Positions 1-12,700 of a stretch of DNA of 64,000 nucleotides are shown here, piece by piece. The number at the start of each line of letters is the position of its first letter. The first letter of the stretch is position 1. The position numbers were made by a program, and so were the translations under genes. The notes under the pieces were generated by a model. The model was not told the origin of the DNA and ran no database searches. It saw only the letters and a list, made by a program, of their open reading frames with translations. The stretch comes from Brachypterus glaber (Eukaryota; Arthropoda; Insecta; Coleoptera; Kateretidae), in the NCBI GenBank assembly GCA_958510825.1, contig OY294048.1:18555589-18619588 (forward strand), written 5' to 3'.

Positions 1-3000
1 ACATACATACATTAATCAAATAATTTTTCATAATTTATACCGAAATAATTTTATTTGGGATCATACTAATTTATTATTTTATCAAAATAACAATAAAATA
101 TCAAAACTCTCTTCCAGACGTAACTAATGTATTTTTATCATTTTAATCTAAATAAAGTTTATTCACTCTCTTTTCATGCTACTTAAAGTACTTTGACTTA
201 AGTCGTATGTACGTTATAATTTTTTATTGTTTAAATACTAAAGCAATTTATCCAAGTTAAAGTTTATTTAATTTTGACTATTTCACAAACAATATATAGA
301 CCAATTAAAACTTTGCATTTTTAGTTTATTGGCCAATCAGATCAAAATAAATCTTTTTTGCACAAGTGCAATTATCACTTGTACTATGGAAACAAGAAAC
401 TGACAGTTGCTGACATCTTAATAAATGTTATATTTTTGCATTGATAAGCAATATAAATGCTTATTTTATTACCAAAACATCCTAGGTATAAACCCTAATT
501 AATTCCAGATAATATATTATATTTTATGCACTTTCCATTTTGAAAGCTTTAAATCACAGATATTCATAAATTTTAATTCATTTAATTGAATTTTCGTATT
601 AAAAGCAGGCCACTCGAAACTAATTTAAACATTTATTAAAAATATATTTACAGTAACGAAGTAAATAATTTACTTCTTTTAAATGACGGAAATCAAAACA
701 TCAAATGACTGCGCTGGTACCAGTACAGCGTTGCCAAACTTTATTAGAAACCGATCGCAAATTGTTTTGGAAAAACCCGTTATTTTATTTATTTTCAGTT
801 GAAAACTAAACTTTTTAAACAAAAACAGCAATGATCTTTATTTAATTGCTAAAATATATGATAACAACTATTATATTGAAATAATCTTAAGCATAAAATA
901 TCCCTCAAGCAAAGTTTAGACTTGGCAACATGCGCGAACAAGTGAACATCGTGGTTTTAAAAAGCGCGGCCAATTTGAGATTTAAATTTTTAATTATAGT
1001 TGTAAAGTAATATTGTTGTTTAGTTCTTAAATTTTTAATTTAAATATGAAACAACATTATACATGGTAAAATTATATACTTCCTTATTCTGTTTGTAAAA
1101 TAGTCTTTCAAAATACCATTCGTGCATGTTGAATTATACATAATTTTTTTACTGTATATAAAAAAACATTTTGCTTAAGGAAATTGTTTTAGTGCATTTT
1201 TTATCAAAATTCCTCGACCTGCGGTCTCAGAATTTTGTAATGGCGATTTCTCCGGTTAGATTAGACAGGGACAAAAGTTCTACCCAAAAAGGATAGAAGA
1301 CATACATACACTCCCACTTCCACCCAACCAAACAAATTCTGTATTTGTTCTTTGTTGAACAAATACAATATTTACTTGGCCGAACAAAAAGTGTAACTAT
1401 ATTATTTTTATTAAAGAAATTACTGGCGCTATCTAAATTTTAGTAGAATTATCTACAGATTCACATTATCTATGTTCGTTCGTGCCGCTCAGTGCTACAA
1501 TTTCCGGCCAACCAAATAAATACTGTATTTGTTGTATGAAAAACAAATACAGTATTTATTTGGTTGGCTGGAAAGTATAGCACAAATGACATAGAGGTAG
1601 GGTAGACGTCTTTTGTTTTATAATTCTAGTTGTAGAGAGCTCCATTGCAATTGCCAAGCAAAATATTTTTTTAATAATAATTTTTAAAAAATTATCGATG
1701 ATTCAACATGCACTTATGATATTACTACTGACAATTTATATGACATAATTTTAGCAAAACCTTAACTGCAGTCAAAATAAGTGAATTTCGTAAGGTTCTT
1801 TGCATTTTATTACTAAAGATTATAGATTTCTTTATAAAAATTAATCAAGAATATAGCCCATATGGCCTAAACAAATCTTAATAATATTAAACTATTTCAT
1901 AATTAATTTTTGTCAGCCCATGTTAAAAATTTAAAGAATAGTCAAATATTTTAAAATAGTCAGTTTAAAAACTTATATTCCAAAAGTAAGAGCCATAAAA
2001 CTTTAGGCACACTTTTATCTTTTCGAGTGTATATTGAATCACATGAATTTTATTTCGATAGCTTTAATATAACTCTAATAAAGAACTGATCTTTGTTAGC
2101 TGGAACACCCGGTATAACTAACTATTGTTATAATTATAATTATAATTAATAATAATAATTAATTAAAAACTATTGTTATAATTATAATTATAATTGTTTT
2201 AAAACTAAGAAAATTAACACTTAGAAACGAACAATAAAATGGAATGGAATGGAAAAGTTAAAATTATGCAAAACTTCAACTTAGGAGTTAATTAAATAAT
2301 ATTCCCAAAACGCAAAATCTTATTGGTAGCAATAAAATTTATTTTTATAAATTTTTGATTGTAAAAATGTAATTTTTAATAGTTTTAATTTAGAATGGAA
2401 TTATTATTGAGCGAGTTCACATCGTGTAAACTTAAAGCCGATTAAATGCGGGATTCTACGATTCAAAGTCCAAACGAAAATAACTGCTCTGAAGTTGGCG
2501 TTTACTGATGATTAGGTGCCTTGATGTGATAACATCACATGGAATGTGCATCGCTACCCAGGACTATTTTAATCCGAAGAGTAAAATACTATTTCACATG
2601 CAACTTGCTCAGTATTAAATAAAATATTTCAAAGAAAATAAGCTTTTCTTAGTCTAAATTAAGTACAAAAATTTTAAGATAAATATTTTACATAACATCG
2701 TTTTTGATTCTTTTTTTTTTCTTATATTTGACTTAACATTTACCTAGTTTACTTTTATATAGTAATTAAACTAAATTTGATATAAAAAACATCCTTTTCG
2801 TGATCCAAAAATATTAAAATTCTTCAAAATCTTATTCATAAAGCCTTAAGCCCACAATTTAAAAATTGTCCAAAATTTTGTGATGTATGTATAGACGACC
2901 CAAAAAAAGGCTAATTTTACAACGGATAACACATATAAATATTTATACTTATAAATGACACCTCACAGTCTGGCTAATCCACAATGGTCAATTTTTTATC

Positions 3001-3721
3001 ATTTTTTTCTCATTTTTTTAACTCACCAATAAAATAATAAATTTTTAGTTAGTTTAGTGTTCATAATTGGGTAAATGAACCTTGAATTACACAGGCCAAC
3101 ATTCAACATTTGAAAGTTGATTTGGATCTGACAACTGATTTTGGGTAAGTTAGTTATGTTGATTTCGAATATAACTTCCGTTTTTATTTATTACCTAAGG
3201 GTTTTGAACAACCGCACAGTGGGCCAAGAAAAAAAAACAGGGACAAAATACAGAATATACGACTATTTTTGATACCGCTGATTCCGAATAAAATAACGAA
3301 AAATAAAAAAATATATATTTCAGCGCCATCAGGCTGGTCCAAAATTTTATTTTTATTTGGATCTTTCTAAAAATGTGTCAAATGGCTTTTTTTGATTATG
3401 TTGATGTAGACCAATGTCCATAACTTAAAAATTCTACACTTCATGTTAAAGAATTAGATGTTTGTCATGGCTTATAGCTGAAAAAAAATATACGTTATGG
3501 AAACAAAAAAATGTTTGTTTAGCATTCAGTGAGTCTTAACTAAGCCAGAAAAAAAATCAGGTCACAAAATCCTTGTTGACCTGTGTTATTGGGTAAATAA
3601 ACTTTTAGTACAAAAATAATTAATAATAGTAATTAATCCTGTTTTTGGTTATGGAAAAAGTTATCAAGAAATTTAAATTTTTTGGACCCTAAATTTTTAC
3701 ACTCTAAAAGTTCTCTTATAG
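1..3721. other. AT-rich DNA beyond the M4 exon, no gene recognised
   Basis: The stretch is very AT-rich with many stops in all frames. It could be a further intron or 3' flank of the receptor gene. A microsatellite-like TTATAA/TAAT patch lies at 2120-2200. At 2520-2570 there is a small patch with ACATCACATG and GCTACCCAGG, which resembles an end of the 20206-20983 repeat. A lone AGCAGGCCACTC at 604-615 matches the ends of the element at 30242-30613. I see no tail exon. Confidence 0.5.
1320..1570. repeat. Two neighbouring hairpins with CCAACCAAAT arms
   Basis: At 1508-1533 and 1542-1567 two 26-bp arms are perfect inverted copies around an 8-nt loop. A looser version of the same hairpin lies at about 1325-1376. 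Both have ACAAATAC and GTATTTGT cores. This looks like part of a small inverted-repeat transposon. No coding capacity. Confidence 0.7.
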
Positions 3722-6700
3722 CTACGTGTCGTGGAGAATACTGCTCACCCGTTCTTCGACGGCTACCTTCCTCGACTTCCACACGAATTCGCAGACAGCT
3801 ATGACGCAAGCCACCCCCATGCCGCCCATTAGGACTACAAATACGCCGCCAACATTGGCTAGACCGAGCTCATTAGCGGTGCTGCTGGTTTTTGTTGTTT
3901 CGTCCTATAAAAATAGATGGCTGTAAATACAATCAACACATTACATTACATTACATGTTTGTTTAACCTCGTACTATTCTACTTAATTAAGCATCCCCTA
4001 AGTCCAGGACTTGTGTGGGCTAGTAGTAGAGGGAACCACCGGCTTATACTGACTTTCGAACCAGTTTCTAGGGAGTGTCCGTTTCACTTATCGCCTTCGC
4101 CAAATTTCAATTATTAATTAACTGAAAAAGGCAAATCGGCGCCAGTGAGAATCGAACTCACGATAGTAGACTTGCTATGCATACGCGCTATGCCTCCCAT
4201 TTGATCAAAAATGTGCACAGTGATCCCAGTGATCGAAAAAGTGGTTTGGACTTTATAACCTGTAAAAAATTACCGTGATTCTGCATGTAAATGTAATTCA
4301 ATGCAGATCATAATATTTACTAGATTTTAAATGTAAGTGTACAATTCTACTGTAAAATTACTTAACCCTCCACTAGTGGCGCCTATTTAATGACGTGAGT
4401 GGTGGCCCAGGTCTCAGAAACAGGGTTATCACAAAATGGTCATTATTTCATTTTTAACCAATTGTTATAAAATATTTGTAAAGTGGTGTTAGAAAAAAGT
4501 ATATTTAACACGTTACTGGTCCCTATAAGGTTTTTTTTGTCCCCCCACGTCTAGATGTTTTTTTGCAAAATTTTTGTTTTAAAGTCATTGCATATTAAGT
4601 TTTTCTGTTAAAAAAATCTACACCATTTTTTTGACTGTTTGAGTGAATGTTTATACAGCCTGTTCCAGAACTCGCGTACCGAAATTTGAGGTTATATTAA
4701 AAACCCTCTTGAAAATATGAAAAAAAATAAAAAAAATCCATCTTCAATACTAATTAAAAAGGAAGCTATTTAATCTGACCAATCCTGTTGCTGATGTTAA
4801 ATTACCTAAAAATTAGTTTTTCCCTACTTATTAGTAACTATGGTTGCATTTTAATGGTTGACTCGTGCATTGTTTAAGACTTTCAACTTTAGAATCTTTT
4901 TAGGTTATTATATTTTGACAAAACCGACAGAGGCTATCAAATATTCTATTTTTATAGGGTCACTCCATCCGGCGGTGGTTTTATGATACCCGTCTTAGAC
5001 GCTGAATGTGGTGTTTTTTTTTTATTAGAAACTCAGATCTTTTAATTGATTTACTTGCTATAAATTCTTAATACAAATTAATAAAATAAAAATACAATAA
5101 CTGAATTCCTTGAATTAAAAAAACCATCTCTTTGAAACCCAGACACCCGTAAAAAGAATACTTTTTACAAAGTTTTCATTTTCTTGATGTTTCTGCAACA
5201 GCCATGTGCAAAATTCGACTCGTAAATGATAGTCCTCCGGTGTCAAGCATTGTACTCGAGTGTAATGAAAGGGATGCATTTTTTCATCTTTTAGAATTCG
5301 TTGAACAGAGGTCTTAGACATATCAAGATTTCTAGCCACGATACTAAGGCTTGTTTCAGGTTCTTCTTCAAAAGCCTGAATGACAGCTTCTTCATTATCA
5401 ACAGTTCTTGCAGTTCGCGGAGCGCCTCCAATCTCTTTTTTGTTTGGAGTTAAATTTCCAGAATTTCTTGCCCTTTGCATCAATCTTAAAATAACATTTC
5501 TGCTAGGATGTTCTCTATTGGGAAAACGAATAGAATATTCTACAGATGTAGCTGAAGCAATACTCTTCTGAAGTAAACATCATGAAAGTTTTTTATGACA
5601 TTAATAAATATTTATGTCACATTAATCACCATGTCAACCTACAGAATATGTACCTGCAATAATTAAATTTGCTTCCATAGCTACAAATTCAACCTTTAAT
5701 GGTAATTTACAATCAGCAACAGTATTGGTCCACTTAAAGCGTTCTTATTTTTGAATTGAACGAAGATGGATTTTTTTTTTTAATTTTTTTCATATTTTCC
5801 AGAGGGTTTTTAATATACCCTCAAATTTCGGTACGCGAGTTCTGGAACAGGCTGTATATTACTCATGGACGTATTAGCATGTTTTTTTATTCATACGTCC
5901 ATGAATTATATATGCCTAATGGACGTGTGGGAAAAAGTATCATGAATCATATGTGATTCATGTGACAGTCAACGTGTTAACTTATTTTTATTGTAACTTA
6001 TAATAATAATAATAATAATAAATTTATTGCATTTAAAGAAACAAGGTTCTTATTGCAAGGTTTGACCTTGACTATAAAAATAAATACATGAAACACTTAA
6101 ATGTTAAAAAAAAAGTACAAAATAAATAAGTACAAATAATTCTAAAATAAATAAATAAATAAATAAAAAACAAAAGTAAGATATAGAAAAAAAATATAAA
6201 TTGAATTAAACAGTTAAGTTGAGCCTTACTCATTCATTATGAAGGATCTAAGTTTGCAGATCTCAATAAAAAAGTTACAGATAGATTTAAGATGTTTGTA
6301 GTCGGAAGAATTTAAGCAGTCAATAAAGCATTTCATATTCTGCAATCTAGGCAAATGGGAAAGCCTCATAGAAGCGTACAGAGGGCATTCGAATAAAATA
6401 TGGGCTAATGATTCAATTTTGGCCATGTTGCACATCGTACATGTTTCCGAAAAGTCTATTGTGAACGCCATGCCATTAAACGCAATTCTTAAGTTTTTGC
6501 GGCTACACATCCGAGTTTGGGCAATAACACGAGTTAAGTATATTGGCATTCTTATTTCTAAGTAATTAGACACACGGTTATTTATAATAAAGCTAGAATA
6601 TATATTAGGGTATTTGCTGTTTGTTAAGCTTTGTAAGTCGTCAGTATGTAATTTGTTACGGTATGATATGAGGTAATGATTAATTTTTTGGGAAGAAAAA

Positions 6701-9700
6701 GTTCTTAAATTTATGTTGTTAAAAATGTTGTCCTCATCAATATAATCAAATAGGCGTTTAACTTGTAAAACCCAGTTATATCTTTCATCAGGATTTGAAG
6801 TTGTAAGATGAAGCAGACGGTCAAAGCACCTTTTAGCAAAGCGGTTTTGATCTAACGACAGCAAATGTTTTAGCCAGGAAACACAGGCTTTAAATACGTA
6901 ATATGACAGACTAGGGAGCCCGGACTCCAAACGCAGAATATAGTCAGGAGTATTTCGCGGCAGAAGTAGCAGTCGCTTGATAAAACAGACCTGCGCCCTC
7001 TCGATTACATTGCAATATCTAGTACCCCATACAGCAATACAATGCGTAAGAGAGTTTATTATAATGCTGTTGTATAGCTGTATGCGCGAGTCCCAAGAAT
7101 TAAGTTTTGAGTTTGCCATTATGTTCATAACTGAGCCAACAGACTGCTTTGCTTTTTGAGTGGTAATGTTGGCCATTTCCAAAAACAATGAAGAGCATAC
7201 AAAAGGAACTCCCAAATATGTATATTTATTTATCATTTCAATATTTTTACCATTAAATAAAAAAGTTACGTTGGGGTCAATGGTGAAGTTGCCTCTAGAA
7301 AATTTTATGATTTTTGTTTTTTCCGTGTTGACGGTAAGATCGTTAATTTGGGTGTATTCCTCTAGGATTTTAAGCTTGCGTTTTAAATCAGCTTCGGAAT
7401 CGGCCAATATCACTAGGTCATCAGCATACAACAGCACTATAATGTCCATCAAACCATCTATACTTAGCCCCCGTGCACCCTTGCTCCTAAAAAATAGTTC
7501 GAGATCGGCGATAAAAAGAAGGAACAGTAGAGGGCTAAGGGATTCTCCCTGAAGTACCCCGGCAGAGACGCCGTATTTTTTTGAAAACGCATTGCCCGAT
7601 TTTATCCTTATTGTGGCTAAATCATATAAATTTTTTAATATTCTAATAAAATTGACGCTAACGCCCATTTCGTACAGTTTTTTCCAAAGCAAAACGTGAT
7701 TTATTGAGTCAAAGGCTCTTTTGTAATCGATAAATGCTGCGTACACTTTTCTTCCTTTTAATCTTAATTGCAGTTGTATGATTGAGTTTAAAACAAATAC
7801 ATTATCAATACAGCCCCGCGCTTTCCGGAAACCTGATTGGCATTCGGGTAAAACGTTAAATTCGTCGCACCAATTTGTAAGACGGTTTAACAAAATAGAG
7901 GTAAAGAGTTTGCATGTGCAGTTTACAAGAGAAATTCCTCTGTAATTAGCTGGATCCTCGGTAGGTCCCTTCTTGTGCAGCATTGTTAAAATAACGTCAC
8001 CCCATAATTCTGGTATATTATCACCTGACAAAATCTTATTAAAAATACTACACAGATAAAGGCACCAATTCTCGGGCAGACTTTTTAAAAACTCATACGA
8101 AATTTCGTCGATACCTGCTGATTTGCCATTTTTACACTTGGATAAAGTTGCTTCATATTCGGAAATTGTAACAGGCTCGTCTAAAATAGGATCATATGTT
8201 CCCAAGAAATTATTTTTGTTTAAAATTTTGACCGGTAGTATAGTATCATAAAAACGTTCCCAAATGTAAATTGGCAGATCAGTTTTTGTGTTTATTGGTC
8301 GAAATTTTTTAATTAGTTTCCAAAATTCTGATTGGTTTTTGGCTGAAGAAAGACGCAAAACTAAGTCCTTTTCGAAATTTTTCTTTTTGCGGGCGGTAGT
8401 CTTTTTATAAAGATTTTTTGTTGCAAGGTATTGCGCATTAAATACAGGGCTAAAGTTTGATTCTTTACATAATTTCAAGGTATATTTTACATTACGTTTT
8501 AAACTTGCGCATTCAAAATCGAACCATGGTTTAGAAAAGTTATAACTATTTTTTTTCAGTGTACTTACCATACCAATTGAAGTAGCTGTTTCCTTAACTG
8601 CACTAACTAAATTTAAATAAGACTCATTTGCTGTCGTTAGATTTCCTACTTTGGGGGACCACTGCATAGCGGTACGGAATGGGACCGATAGTTGGGGATT
8701 GAATTTTAAATAAGTAACTTTATCAGAATTTGTGTTTAAAGAGCGCTTGCTTAATAACAAATTTATGTGTAATTCCAAGCAAATAGGAAAGTGATCCGAT
8801 TTAGTTGCAATTTCGTTTAAAACGTAAAAGTTTTTGATTTCTTTTAAATCATCATTATGGCAAAAAACGAAGTCGATTACGGAGTTGCCAACATGACTAC
8901 AAAAAGTGAATTGAGCTGGAGAATCGTAAGATGATCGCCCATTAATGATAGAAAACGAGTTTTCAGTCATAAAATTTGTAAGAACTGTACCCCTAGTATT
9001 GACGGTTGAATCAACAGTGGTTCTAATTTTATTTAGATTTGTCCCTTCAAGTATTTCGGGGGAAATGTATCCTAAATCGCCAACACGAGAATTAAAATCG
9101 CCCCCAATTACAATTTGAGTATCACGATATGTTTCTTGTATATTTAGCAGCGATATTTGAAATGATTCTAACAGTGTGTCTAGGTCTAAGGCTTTTTTAA
9201 AATAAAGATTGCAGATTATTATCCGAAAGTTATTTTTTGAAACTAAGCAAAACATCCACCATGGACAGGAATCTAAAAGTTTGACACTAAATTGGTTATT
9301 TGTTAGAACAGCTAGTCCGCCACTTCCTCTACCCATCGATTTTTCCTTGACAGCTTCAACTGATAAAATATTGTAGTTTTTTAAGGCTCCATTACTATTT
9401 TTAGTTTTGTTTAAAAGCCACGTTTCAGACACAGCAATGACTGGGATATTAGAAAAAAATTGATCACTTGAGATAATATCAAGAACATTAGAAAAACCAT
9501 AACAGTTCCAAAAAATTATTTTAAATAAACTTCGTTGCTAGTCTAGAGATTCGGAGTTGGGTTTTTTGTTTATTTGGGACTCATCATCAGAAAAAGAGAA
9601 TGGTCTCTTTTTATCGCTGTTTTGATTTTTATTCCTGCTAGGGGTCGCTGGATTTTCCAGAGCTGCAGCCGAGTAATAGTCCTCCCCAATCTTTAATTTT

Positions 9701-12700
9701 CTGCCTTTTATTTTGGCGACAAGGCCCTTCTCTGAAGCCATTTTTTTATGTTTTACTAAAATTTTGGTGATTGCAAGATCTTCAGGACATTCGTCATGGG
9801 AAATTGAGATTTTTGTACCTCTAAGGCGGCTACAATTTCGCATAACCAGGTTTTTTCGTTGATAAGATGTAAATTCTACGATTATTATAGGTTGATTGCC
9901 AGGTATTTTGGAACCAATGTTATATGCGTCGCTAATATCGTTATCGGTGAAATTAAGGCCTAATTGGGTGTTAAAGAGGTTTAATATTGCTACGTTAAGA
10001 GACTGGTTTGAGTCAGTCAGGCCAAATATTTTTATGTTGTTTTTTCTTAGTCGTCTTTGAAGAAAGAGATTTTCGCTCTGCAATTTTTCGTTATTCTTTT
10101 CTAAGCACTGTATTTTTTGTGAGTGTGATTCCATAACATTTTGAATTTCTTTTTTAAAATTATTTTGGTGCTGCAGTAATTCAGCTTTTATTTCTTCCAT
10201 TTTTTCCGAAAGATTTAGGTTCATTTTCCCAAACATAGAATTTAGAAAGTCCTTTTGCTTCTCAGAAAACTCAGCCATAGTAGCCCGGGAAGAGTAGAAA
10301 TGTACACAATAAGCAACGCAACAATGCTTGTATATGTCAACGCTGCGCGAATACAACAGTTAGTTACAGATAAAATTTGTTTACACTTGATTTTTTTTTT
10401 TACTTTTTCACGTTTTTTATATTATTTTGGATTTTTTGAATATTGCTATTTTTGAAAGTTTATACCTTAGCACGTATAATAAGACACTGTAATTTATTTA
10501 TTTCTTGCACTTTTGGAATTTTAGCGATAAATTTTACAGCAAATAAACAAGAGAACGTATTCGGCCGGCTATCACGGTCAAACTCATTTTTATTGTAACT
10601 TTATTATATATGTCAATAGTTAACAAAAAAAAAAGATTCTAGGTATAAAATTAAAATTTAATTCTCTTTGGTAATATTAAAAAAATATATAAAAATAAAA
10701 ACAAAATTTCCTCTATACAATACTATTTAATTAAAAACAATAAAAAAATTATAATAAAAATATATAAATGTATAAAATTACCATAAGTTAAATTCCACTA
10801 TATAAAACAAAAAGTGGTAAGCGAGTAGTAGCCCCGGTCTCGTACACCGTGTCACGCTGTAACGCTTCACATACTTGACTAATCAATACTAAATTGACAC
10901 TTTAGTTTACACTTCGCATGGTCGAGGAATTAGTGACAGGTTTTCCACGAGCTCTCGCTTCAAAATAGCACATGTTTTTACCGAACCCGGTCCCTGACGC
11001 CGTGACGCCACTACTGGAGGGATAACAAATTGTAAAAATTATCTACAAAATTACAGTATATTAGCCTTTAGAGGGCGGGGAAATTTCAGTTCAAATCGAG
11101 TGTCGATTTTCCCCGAAATTTTCATAAATCTTCAACTAGCTACTCATCATCAATAGTTTGTTTGGGTCTTTAAGAGACAGGCGCAGCCTATGGCTCATTT
11201 ATCTAAAAAAATACTTGATCTGAATTGAAAGTTGGGGCAGTGAGTCTATGCTCACTGATGCGAGTTGCATCTGTCATAATTTGGGGGGAGTGAGTCTCTG
11301 CTCACTGATGCGAGTAGCATCTGTCATAATTCGTCGTAATCTAGAAAGTTTGAAATGAGGGGGTTTGGGTGATCTAAATTGTCTTGTATAAAAGACGTGC
11401 TGTAGCGGATGATTTCCGTTTTTAGGAGGGGCATTTCGAGATCTCTGTGTATCTGGTTGTTCCTCATGAACCAGGGGGCATCGAGGCATATTCTGAGTGC
11501 CTTGTTTTGGAAGGCCTGAAGTTTTGCTGAGAGCGCTTTGTTAAGGGTGATTTTGTTCCAGGCTGGGGCTCCGTAGAGAAGTACCGGCTTTAGGGTTTGG
11601 TTGTAAAGAAGAAGTTTGTTTTTAATGGATAGAGGACTCTTTCTACCTATTAAGGGGTAGAGTTTGGAGAGGCGGCAGTTTGCAGGCAGGTTTTTGGAGA
11701 TTGTAATGCCGAGGTATTTGGCATGGTTTTCCCAGTTAATGGGTTGGCCATTTATCTGAATGGGTTGGGGTGGGCCTCTTCTAATCCTGGAGATTAGAAT
11801 GCCTTTGGTTTTATTGGCGTTTACTTTGATTTTCCATTTGGAGAACCATTTGATTAGGGCATCCATTTGGCGCTGGAGGGCGATATGGATGCGCTGGGGG
11901 TTTCTGGCTTTTGCTAGGATGCCGGTGTCGTCGGCAAACAGGGCTAATTCAGTGCCCTGTGTTTTTGGAATATCTGCCGTAAAGAGGTTGTACAGAAGGG
12001 GGGATAGTGGGGAACCTTGTGTAACGCCAGCTTTGATGCGGCGGGTGCTGGACTTACAGTCGCCTATTTTTATCTGAAAATCTCTGCCTTTGAGGAAGGA
12101 GGCTATGAGTTTGGTGATGCCTGGGGGGAGGCCGAGAAAGTGGAGTTTGGCTACAAGACCTTTGTGCCAAACTTTATCGAAGGCTTTTGCGATGTCCAGG
12201 AGGATCAGCGACTTCACGCCTATTTAGTCCGTCCGTTACAGAGTCTACCAGGCGAGCTACCTGGTGGACTGTGGAGTGTCTGCTTCGGAAACCGAATTGC
12301 TCGTTTGGAAGGAGATTTAGTTCTTCAACTAGAGTTTGAAGTCTGGTTAGAATGACTTTCTCGGCTATTTTGCCTAGGGAGGAAAGGAGGCTTATGGGGC
12401 GGTAGCTTTCAGCAAAAGTTGGATTTTGTCCGGGTTTTTTGATTACTATTACGTCTGCGTTTTTCCAGGGCTTTGGAAAGTGGCGCAGTCTGAGCATTGC
12501 GTTAACAATGTTAACGATTTCCATAATGGTTTTCCGGGGGAGTATTTTAAGAATTTTATTCGGTATTTGATCGGGGCCGGGGGCTTTTCTAGCTACTAGC
12601 TACTCAAGACAAATGTCCAACTTGACAGGTGGTAGAAATATCTACCACCCCCGTCCGCAACGGAAAAGCTAATGTATTTTTTTTTTCATAATTTTAGCCT

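Larger units (their letters stand above)
6000..10585 (-). mobile_element. Full-length non-LTR retrotransposon (LINE), about 4.6 kb
   Basis: Bounded by a perfect 16-bp target duplication, ATTTTTATTGTAACTT, at 5984-5999 and 10586-10601. In minus-strand order: about 307 nt of 5' UTR, ORF1, ORF2, about 225 nt of 3' UTR, and a tail of TTA repeats at 6000-6020. Both ORFs are open and the target copies are identical, so the insertion is recent. The clade is not fixed by eye: ORF1 is L1-like in layout (coiled coil then RRM-like), while ORF2 has a C-terminal zinc knuckle as in I/Jockey-group elements. Confidence 0.93.
4366..11021. mobile_element. Old piggyBac-like non-autonomous element, split by two nested insertions
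   Basis: The left end is TTAA (4362-4365) then CCCTCCACTAGTGGCG. The right end is CGCCACTACTGGAGGG then ATAA (11022-11025), so the ends are inverted repeats beside a TTAA-like target. Taking out the nested elements at 4654-5856 and 6000-10585 leaves about 870 bp. No transposase remnant was seen in what is left. This assignment rests on the 16-bp ends and the target only. Confidence 0.5.

Noticed and set aside
2940..2965. Tail exon of the receptor (AG followed by GTGTCATTTATAAG on the minus strand)
   Set aside because: The upstream sequence lacks a pyrimidine tract and the 14 codons before a stop do not resemble receptor tails.
4130..4205. A working tRNA gene
   Set aside because: The T-arm and acceptor 3' half are tRNA-like, but the 5' acceptor strand and a proper D-arm are missing and a SINE body and tail follow.
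6977..7552. Plus-strand reading frames of 60 and 130 codons
   Set aside because: They are antisense to the LINE reverse transcriptase frame and show no domain of their own.
9430..9432. ORF2 start codon of the LINE at 9432
   Set aside because: That codon is GTG inside an open frame that runs back to the ORF1 stop; the endonuclease begins upstream of it.
11760..12355. Plus-strand frames of 105 and 112 codons
   Set aside because: Antisense shadows of the Jockey reverse transcriptase.
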